A stretch of DNA of 9,100 nucleotides from Candidatus Fermentibacterota bacterium (GTDB taxonomy: Bacteria; Fermentibacterota; Fermentibacteria; Fermentibacterales; JCC-6): the NCBI GenBank assembly GCA_030607835.1, contig JAUWJE010000056.1, positions 1 through 9,100 of the forward strand, written 5' to 3'. The notes beneath the pieces were generated by a model. That model worked only from the letters and a program-made list of their open reading frames with translations. It had not been told where the DNA came from and did not search any database. Position numbers and translations under genes: made by a program. How positions within the stretch are numbered: position 1 is the first letter of the stretch; each line of letters opens with the position of its first letter. Below are positions 1-4,398 of the stretch, piece by piece.

Positions 1-177
1 AGACTTAACATCACTCCTGCCCAGACAGGCAACCGTTCCCTGGCGGGAATTCAAAGATTCCGCCCTCACAACTTCCCAGAGTATGTGAGTGGAAGCATTC
101 ATTCCGAAGAGCTCATCAGGAAGATCAACTTTATCTATCTCTTCGCCATTCATGGTGTATACTCTTGCGTCAGCCAT
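1..177 (-). CDS. rplD: 50S ribosomal protein L4, N-terminal part (cut by window edge)
   Basis: The first 59 codons of L4 are present; the frame stays open to base 1 and the gene continues beyond the left edge. L4 is a primary 23S rRNA-binding protein that lines the exit tunnel and, in E. coli, also represses its own operon. The visible part starts MADARVYTMNGEE and contains the family-typical LPDELFG stretch, then HILWEVVRAE and RQGT, which in L4 lead into the basic tunnel loop (not in the window). The ATG at 177-175 lies two bases after the rplC stop, so translation is probably coupled. A GGGAGGTGG Shine-Dalgarno-like stretch lies inside the last codons of rplC, about 10-12 bases upstream. 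Identification is firm from both sequence and position after rplC. Confidence 0.95.
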   Translation of the reverse strand, partial: MADARVYTMNGEEIDKVDLPDELFGMNASTHILWEVVRAESLNSRQGTVACLGRSDVKS

Positions 178-179
178 GA

Positions 180-812
180 TTAATTGCCACCTCCCGAACG
201 TCTCTTCCGGATGAGCAGATAACTGTTCTTGGATCCGGGGACAGCACCTTTGAGAATAAGCAGGTTGCGCTCTTCATCAATCCGGACAACTTCAAGATTA
301 CGGACAGTCACTCTTGTACCGCCATCCCTTCCCGGCATTTTCTTATTCTTCCAGACTCTCGACGGTGTCGCACACTGTCCGATAGAACCAGGATTTCTTT
401 GTGACTTGGTTCCATGTGTAGCATCTCCGGATGAGAACCCATGACGCTTTACAACACCCTGGAAACCTTTTCCTTTTGTAATTCCCGTAACGTCCACTTT
501 TTCTCCGGGAAGAAACATTGAAACGGTCAGGAAATCACCTGACTTGACTTCACCGTCCGGAACAGGAACTTCGCAAAGTCTTGCAACAGGAGGAGCGTCA
601 CTTTTGTCAAGATGACCAAGAAGTGGTTTGCTCAGTCTGTTCTGCTTCTTTGACCAGTATCCAATCTGTATTGCCTCGTAGCCGTCAGTTTCCATGGTTT
701 TTACCTGTGTAACTGGATTCGGCTGAGCCTCAAGCACAGTGACAGGGACAGCTTTACCGTCATCTTCAAAGATGCGAGTCATCCCTATCTTACGAGCCAT
801 AATTCCGCTCAT
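180..812 (-). CDS. rplC: 50S ribosomal protein L3
   Basis: This 210-residue protein matches the usual bacterial L3 length (about 209). L3 binds the 3' domain of 23S rRNA early in 50S assembly, and its loop reaches toward the peptidyl-transferase centre. The start MSGIMARKIGMTRIF aligns without gaps to the E. coli L3 N-terminus, so the ATG at 812-810 is preferred over the second ATG four codons later. Other family signatures are VDVTGITKGKGFQG, DATHG, PGSIGQ and ERNLLILKGAVPG. Where E. coli L3 has the methylated Gln150 (GQNQTPG), this protein has Ala (GQCATPS). The Shine-Dalgarno site is modest (GGGAAGTG, about four bases before ATG) and may be folded into a small hairpin. The preceding gap to rpsJ is unusually long and structured. 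Confidence 0.97.
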   Translation of the reverse strand: MSGIMARKIGMTRIFEDDGKAVPVTVLEAQPNPVTQVKTMETDGYEAIQIGYWSKKQNRLSKPLLGHLDKSDAPPVARLCEVPVPDGEVKSGDFLTVSMFLPGEKVDVTGITKGKGFQGVVKRHGFSSGDATHGTKSQRNPGSIGQCATPSRVWKNKKMPGRDGGTRVTVRNLEVVRIDEERNLLILKGAVPGSKNSYLLIRKRRSGGGN

Positions 813-961
813 AAATCACTTCCCATCGCTGAAGTCCCCTTGAAAGGCGGGGGGACAAGCGTTTCTGTCAAAATCCGCTCACCAGGCAACCGCCATTGCC
901 AGGTGCTGCGGAAGATCTCTTAATCCGGAAAACCGGATCAGTTAGAATAAGAACTGGTTTT
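813..961 (-). promoter_or_regulatory. Structured rpsJ-rplC intergenic leader
   Basis: This 149-base gap is the longest in the operon and holds no credible gene. Read as mRNA it contains, in order: a hairpin with arms AUCCGG/CCGGAU and a UUUU loop (921-940, extendable by a G-U and a U-A pair); a long GC-rich hairpin (874-912); a hairpin GUCCCC/GGGGAC (834-856); and a five-pair hairpin ACUUC/GAAGU (818-835) that includes the rplC Shine-Dalgarno site. The last two share bases 834-835 and so compete at that junction. I infer a regulatory leader for rplC-rplD and downstream genes, comparable in role to the L4-responsive S10 leader of E. coli, but there is no sequence match to that leader. Confidence 0.5.
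874..912 (-). terminator. Attenuator-like hairpin between rpsJ and rplC
   Basis: The mRNA-sense stem is built from UCCGC/GCGGA, an AG/A internal loop, CACC/GGUG, a U-U mismatch, and GGCAA/UUGCC, with a six-base loop UGGCGG: 14 Watson-Crick pairs in total. It is followed at once by UUUUG. The stem is strong but the U run is only four bases, so this is at best a weak or conditional terminator. It may instead be an RNA-processing or protein-binding site. No other terminator candidate was seen in the window. Confidence 0.4.
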
Positions 962-1273
962 CTATACTTCGTTCATTTCCACATCCACACCTGCGGGCAC
1001 ATCCTGTGACCGAAGCGCGGCTGCGGTTTCTTCATTTGGATCCATTATCTCTATCAGCCTCGAGTGGATCCTCATCTCGAATTGCTCACGTGATTTCTTG
1101 TTCACATGAGGACTTCTCAGAACCGTAATAACAGACCTCTTCGTAGGGAGAGGAATCGGCCCCGAAACACTGGCTCCTGTTTTTAAAACTCCCCGCACTA
1201 TAGCTGCCGCTGAGCGGTCAAGAAGCCTGTGATCGTATGCTCTGAGCTTGATCCTCAACCGATTAGCCTTCAA
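962..1273 (-). CDS. rpsJ: 30S ribosomal protein S10
   Basis: This 103-residue protein is the same length as E. coli S10. S10 sits in the 30S head and, with NusB, also serves transcription antitermination. Family signatures are LRIKLRAYDHRLLD near the N-terminus, GPIPLPT at about residues 38-44, SPHVNKKSREQFE in the middle and the C-terminal AGVDVEM. The start is a TTG (1273-1271), chosen because it gives the family-typical N-terminus and lies six bases after AGGAG. The ATG at 1277-1275 is in another frame and stops after two codons. The gene begins 21 bases after the fusA stop, where many bacteria have tuf. A long structured gap follows before rplC. Confidence 0.97.
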   Translation of the reverse strand: MKANRLRIKLRAYDHRLLDRSAAAIVRGVLKTGASVSGPIPLPTKRSVITVLRSPHVNKKSREQFEMRIHSRLIEIMDPNEETAAALRSQDVPAGVDVEMNEV

Positions 1274-1287
1274 TACATTCTCCTGTC
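1271..1287 (-). promoter_or_regulatory. rpsJ ribosome-binding site with TTG start
   Basis: The mRNA reads ACAGGAG, then AAUGUA, then the UUG start. AGGAG is six bases from UUG, a normal spacing, and only one base from the out-of-frame AUG, which is too close for initiation. This decides the TTG start for S10. Confidence 0.75.
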
Positions 1288-1294
1288 ACCATTA

Positions 1295-3376
1295 TCACCA
1301 GCCCTTATGCAGGCTGAAAATACCCATCTGCTCAAGAAGTTTTCGTGTGATGTTCTCTGCAACCAGTGCGTAATCATAGAATTGCATTGAAAAACCAGCA
1401 CGACCCTGTGTTAGTGAACGTAGGGCGCTACTATAACCAAAAAGTTCCGCAAGGGGAACCCTTGCATTAATTGACTGTACTTCTCCTCGGGGCTCCATGC
1501 TGACAATTTTGCCCCGCCGGGAATTCACATCACCGATTACTTCTCCTACATAACTGGACGGACAAATGATATCAAGTCTCATAACCGGTTCCCTGAGAAC
1601 AGGTTTACCTTTTTTCAGACATTCCCGCAAAGCCATCGCCCCGGCGTAGGAGTAGCCTGTTTCACTGGAGTCTGTCGCATGAAGTTCGGCTTCCAGAAGT
1701 TCTACTCTAATTCCGTCCAGAGAGAAACCCGCAAGCGGTCCCGCACCGATCGACCCCATAACACCTCTTTTTATGGCATTCGCGAAATGTTCCGGAAAGT
1801 TCTTGTTATCAGGCATATTAATAAATTCCACACCGGATTCTGCAGGTGATACCCTGAGCAGAGCATGACCGAAATGCCCTCTACCCTGAATGGATTTTCT
1901 GAATTCGCCGGAACCTGTAGCTCTGCGTGAAATGCTCTCTCTGTACGAAACCTGAGGCTTACCGGTTCTCACCAGAACTCCGTATTCACGTTGAATTCTG
2001 TCAGCGATAACCTCAAGGTGAAGCTCACCCATCCCCTTGATCAATGTCTGTCCGGATTCTTCATCGATGCCCACTCTGAAGCTTGGATCTTCATTTGCAA
2101 GTGAGGAGAGAGCGTCTTCGAGTTTTCTCTCGTCCGAGGTACTCAAAGGTTCAATTGCTATCTGCATTACAGGTGCAGGAAAAACGATGGATTCAAGAAC
2201 AACAGGATTGCTGTGAAGCGTAAGTGTGTCTCCGGTAACAACATCTTTTAATCCTGCAGCCGCAATATCACCAGCCTGGACACTGTCAAGATGAGTTCTC
2301 TTGTTCGCATGCATTCTTACGAGTCTGGTAAGTCTTTCCTTCTTTCCAGTTCTGTTATTCAATACATGAGCACCATCTTTAATCTTTCCGGAATAAACTC
2401 TCAAAAACGCGAGTCTCCCAAGATGAGGATCACTCTGAACCTTGAAAACCAGTGCTGTGAATGGAATATCGGGGCGACGCTCTATCTCCATTTTGGATCC
2501 GTCTTTGAGATGTCCGATTACCGAAGGTAATTCGGATGGAGATGGGAGCCAGTCGACTATTGCATCAATGAGTTGCTGAATACCTATATTCTTCAGTGCG
2601 GCGCCACAGAGGACCGGAACAATTTGTCCGGAAATCGTACCGATTCGAAGAAGTCTTCTGACATGCTCAGAACTCAGATCTCCACTGAAGTATTTCTCCA
2701 TGGCGGTCTCATCAAGCATTGCTGCTGCTTCCCAGAGTGTAGCTCGCGAATCCGTATATTCGGCTTTGTACTCAGCAGGAATTTCTTCAATGCTGAACAT
2801 GGCACCCTGTGATGTTTCATCAAAATAAACCGCATGACCTTCGATGATGTCGATAATTCCGGAAAAATCTGTCCCGCTGCCTATGGGCAGAATTACTGGA
2901 ACCGGTTTTGCGCCAAGCATGTCACGAATCATTTCAAGGACTCTTGGAAAATCCGCTCCCTGCCTGTCCATTTTATTAACGAAGGCAATTCTGGGAACAT
3001 TGTACCTGTCAGCCTGATGCCAGACTGTTTCTGATTGAGGTTCCACACCCCCTACCGCACAGAATATCGCAACTGCTCCGTCCAGAACCCTCAGACTTCT
3101 CTCAACCTCGGCTGTAAAATCCACATGACCGGGAGTGTCAATTATATTGATCTGGTGAGTTTTCCATGTGACGGTGGTTGCAGCGGACTGAATCGTGATG
3201 CCTCTCTCTTTTTCCTGGGGCATCCAGTCCATTACTGCTGTTCCATGATCAACATCACCGAGACGGTGCACTATTCCTGAATAGTACAATATCCGTTCGG
3301 TGGCAGTTGTCTTGCCGGCATCTATGTGCGCCATGATACCGATATTCCGAATTTTATCAGAAAGGGATTTGCTCAT
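1295..3376 (-). CDS. fusA: Elongation factor G
   Basis: This 693-residue protein is a full-length EF-G, the GTPase that moves tRNAs and mRNA through the ribosome and, with RRF, splits ribosomes after termination. The GTPase motifs are intact: G1 AHIDAGKT (residues 16-23), G2 RGITI (58-62), G3 DTPGH (80-84) and G4 NKMD (134-137). Later domains show YSGKIKDG and GDIAAAGLKDVVTGDT (domain II), GMGELHLEV (domain III), an ATDSSE tip-region loop in domain IV and EPRGEVQ with LFGYSSALRSLTQGR (domain V). The switch I segment (GDVDHGT, MDWMPQEKERGITIQSAA) recalls the EF-G2/mtEF-G2 class, although synteny with rpsL-rpsG indicates the main EF-G. The ATG has GGAGG about 11 bases upstream, somewhat far, and this site can be sequestered by RNA pairing with the gap upstream. 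Confidence 0.96.
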   Translation of the reverse strand: MSKSLSDKIRNIGIMAHIDAGKTTATERILYYSGIVHRLGDVDHGTAVMDWMPQEKERGITIQSAATTVTWKTHQINIIDTPGHVDFTAEVERSLRVLDGAVAIFCAVGGVEPQSETVWHQADRYNVPRIAFVNKMDRQGADFPRVLEMIRDMLGAKPVPVILPIGSGTDFSGIIDIIEGHAVYFDETSQGAMFSIEEIPAEYKAEYTDSRATLWEAAAMLDETAMEKYFSGDLSSEHVRRLLRIGTISGQIVPVLCGAALKNIGIQQLIDAIVDWLPSPSELPSVIGHLKDGSKMEIERRPDIPFTALVFKVQSDPHLGRLAFLRVYSGKIKDGAHVLNNRTGKKERLTRLVRMHANKRTHLDSVQAGDIAAAGLKDVVTGDTLTLHSNPVVLESIVFPAPVMQIAIEPLSTSDERKLEDALSSLANEDPSFRVGIDEESGQTLIKGMGELHLEVIADRIQREYGVLVRTGKPQVSYRESISRRATGSGEFRKSIQGRGHFGHALLRVSPAESGVEFINMPDNKNFPEHFANAIKRGVMGSIGAGPLAGFSLDGIRVELLEAELHATDSSETGYSYAGAMALRECLKKGKPVLREPVMRLDIICPSSYVGEVIGDVNSRRGKIVSMEPRGEVQSINARVPLAELFGYSSALRSLTQGRAGFSMQFYDYALVAENITRKLLEQMGIFSLHKGW

Positions 3377-3386
3377 GAGAGCTTTA

Positions 3387-3459
3387 TCCTCCAGTTTCGC
3401 TATGTCGGAAGCAATCTATCGCTGGAGGAACTCAGAGAGTGTGAACCTACCAGCGATAG
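3387..3459 (-). promoter_or_regulatory. Competing RNA structures over the rpsG stop and fusA ribosome-binding site
   Basis: Read as mRNA, CUAUCGCUGG at the end of rpsG (3459-3450) pairs perfectly with CCAGCGAUAG (3425-3416); an AGG/CCU extension past one bulged base is possible, and the rpsG UAG lies at the top of this stem. The segment UCCUCCAG (3429-3422) overlaps the second arm and is also perfectly complementary to CUGGAGGA (3394-3387), the fusA Shine-Dalgarno site. The two pairings cannot form together. There is no U run, so this is not an intrinsic terminator. A control of fusA translation is inferred. Confidence 0.5.
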
Positions 3460-3920
3460 TGAGCAAATGCCTTATTGGCCTCCGCCATTCTATGTGTATC
3501 TTCTCTTTTCTTTACACTGCCGGCATTCTCACCTTTAGCCGCATTCATAATTTCCGTTGCAAGTTTCTCTGTCAGACCTTTTCCGCTTCTGGCTTCCGCA
3601 TACTGGATAATCCAGCGCATTGCAAGCGAGTCCCTTTCCTGAGGTTTAACTTCCATCGGAATCTGGTAGGTTGATCCACCAACACGTCGGGATTTTACCT
3701 TGAGCTGGGGACGTACATTTCCCATGGCTCTGTTGAATACGGTAACGGCATCCTGTCCTGTTTTTTCAGTAATGACGTCCATGGCATCATAGAAGATTCT
3801 TTCGGCCACGGATTTCTTTCCCTTTTGCATAAGTTTATTGATAAACTTGGCCATAAGCAGATTGCCGTATTTCCTGTCAGGAAAAGCTTCCCGCCTTTTT
3901 GGCCGTGATCGTCTAGCCAT
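3447..3920 (-). CDS. rpsG: 30S ribosomal protein S7
   Basis: This 157-residue protein matches the usual S7 length (about 156). S7 nucleates assembly of the 30S head, binds the 3' major domain of 16S rRNA and lies near the exit site; in E. coli it also represses the str operon. The sequence begins MARRSRPKRREAFPDRKYGN, followed by the family motifs NKLMQKGKK, GNVRPQLKVKSRRVGG, STYQIPMEV and a basic, helix-rich C-terminus ending AHYRW. The ATG at 3920-3918 has a strong GAGGAGG Shine-Dalgarno site about five bases upstream. A perfect hairpin lies just before that site, and the end of the gene forms one arm of another hairpin. The gap from rpsL is 41 bases. Confidence 0.97.
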   Translation of the reverse strand: MARRSRPKRREAFPDRKYGNLLMAKFINKLMQKGKKSVAERIFYDAMDVITEKTGQDAVTVFNRAMGNVRPQLKVKSRRVGGSTYQIPMEVKPQERDSLAMRWIIQYAEARSGKGLTEKLATEIMNAAKGENAGSVKKREDTHRMAEANKAFAHYRW

Positions 3921-3933
3921 TTAGTCCTCCTCG

Positions 3934-3954
3934 TCTGCATAACAAATATGCAGA
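3934..3954 (-). promoter_or_regulatory. Hairpin upstream of the rpsG ribosome-binding site
   Basis: The mRNA has arms UCUGCAUA and UAUGCAGA around the five-base loop UUUGU, an uninterrupted eight-pair stem inside the 41-base rpsL-rpsG gap. It ends a few bases before GAGGAGG. In E. coli, S7 binds the rpsL-rpsG intercistronic RNA to repress translation. The position here fits a counterpart, but the sequence itself does not prove S7 binding. Confidence 0.5.
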
Positions 3955-3961
3955 ACGCGTT

Positions 3962-4333
3962 TTACCTTGTTTTCCTCGTGCCGTACTTTGAGCGACCCTG
4001 CATTCTTCCTTCAACACCTGAAGTATCTTCAACACCCCGGATAATATGGTACCTTACTCCGGGAAGATCCTTGACTCTGCCGCCTCTGATGAGCACAACA
4101 GAGTGTTCATTAAGATTGTGATCGATACCGGGTATGTAAGCAGTTACTTCAAAACCGTTTCGTAAGCGCACCCTGGCAACCTTCCGCAGAGCGGAATTCG
4201 GCTTCTTTGGTGTTGAGGTGTATACCCTGGTGCAAATACCCCTTTTCTGCGGGCATCCGGTTAATGCAGGTGCCTTGGTCTTGGACACCTTTTTCTTGCG
4301 CCCTTTTCGCACAAGTTGGTTTATTGTGGGCAC
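3962..4333 (-). CDS. rpsL: 30S ribosomal protein S12
   Basis: S12 sits by the decoding centre of the 30S subunit and affects tRNA selection accuracy. The 123-residue protein starts (GTG)PTINQLVRKGRKK, exactly where S12 proteins start. A GTG 13 codons upstream (4372) keeps the frame open but adds residues the family lacks and has no good ribosome-binding site, so the GTG at 4333-4331 is preferred. Conserved features are CPQKRGICTRVYT (27-39), TPKKPNSALRK (41-51) with Lys43, and GGRVKDLPGVRYH (84-96) with Lys88 and Asp89, the residue that RimO methylthiolates in some bacteria. Both lysines linked to streptomycin response in E. coli are the common wild-type residues. The gene follows rpoC after 65 bases and precedes rpsG after 41. 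Confidence 0.96.
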   Translation of the reverse strand: MPTINQLVRKGRKKKVSKTKAPALTGCPQKRGICTRVYTSTPKKPNSALRKVARVRLRNGFEVTAYIPGIDHNLNEHSVVLIRGGRVKDLPGVRYHIIRGVEDTSGVEGRMQGRSKYGTRKTR

Positions 4334-4357
4334 TACTGTAGCTCCTTTCAGAAAGCT
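4331..4357 (-). promoter_or_regulatory. rpsL ribosome-binding site and GTG start
   Basis: AAGGAG lies eight bases before the GUG start, which settles the start codon. In the mRNA, AGCUUU (4357-4352) can pair with GGAGCU (4345-4340) around a CUGAAA loop; two of the six pairs are G-U. The stem would cover part of the Shine-Dalgarno site but is weak. Confidence 0.6.
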
Positions 4358-4398
4358 CTTATCACTTTGCACCTATCCAGGTACAGAGGGTGTTAAGT

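Noticed and set aside
818..833. Five-codon reading frame MGSDL ending in ATGA over the rplC start
   Set aside because: It lacks a convincing ribosome-binding site and is too short to judge; the ATGA overlap may be chance.
866..871. TTGACA on the minus strand as a promoter -35 box before rplC
   Set aside because: No -10-like hexamer occurs 16-18 bases downstream (the sequence there is GC-rich, around GCCTTT), so a sigma-70 type promoter is not supported.
3300..3674. Plus-strand open frame of 124 codons across the rpsG-fusA junction
   Set aside because: It lies antisense to the ends of two well-identified genes and has no recognisable protein features.
3695..3940. Minus-strand frame of 81 codons overlapping rpsG
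   Set aside because: It is a shifted-frame reading of rpsG, which has the correct S7 sequence and a better ribosome-binding site.
4334..4372. Upstream GTG giving S12 thirteen extra residues
   Set aside because: The extra residues do not match S12 proteins, and the AAGGAG site is spaced for the downstream GTG.
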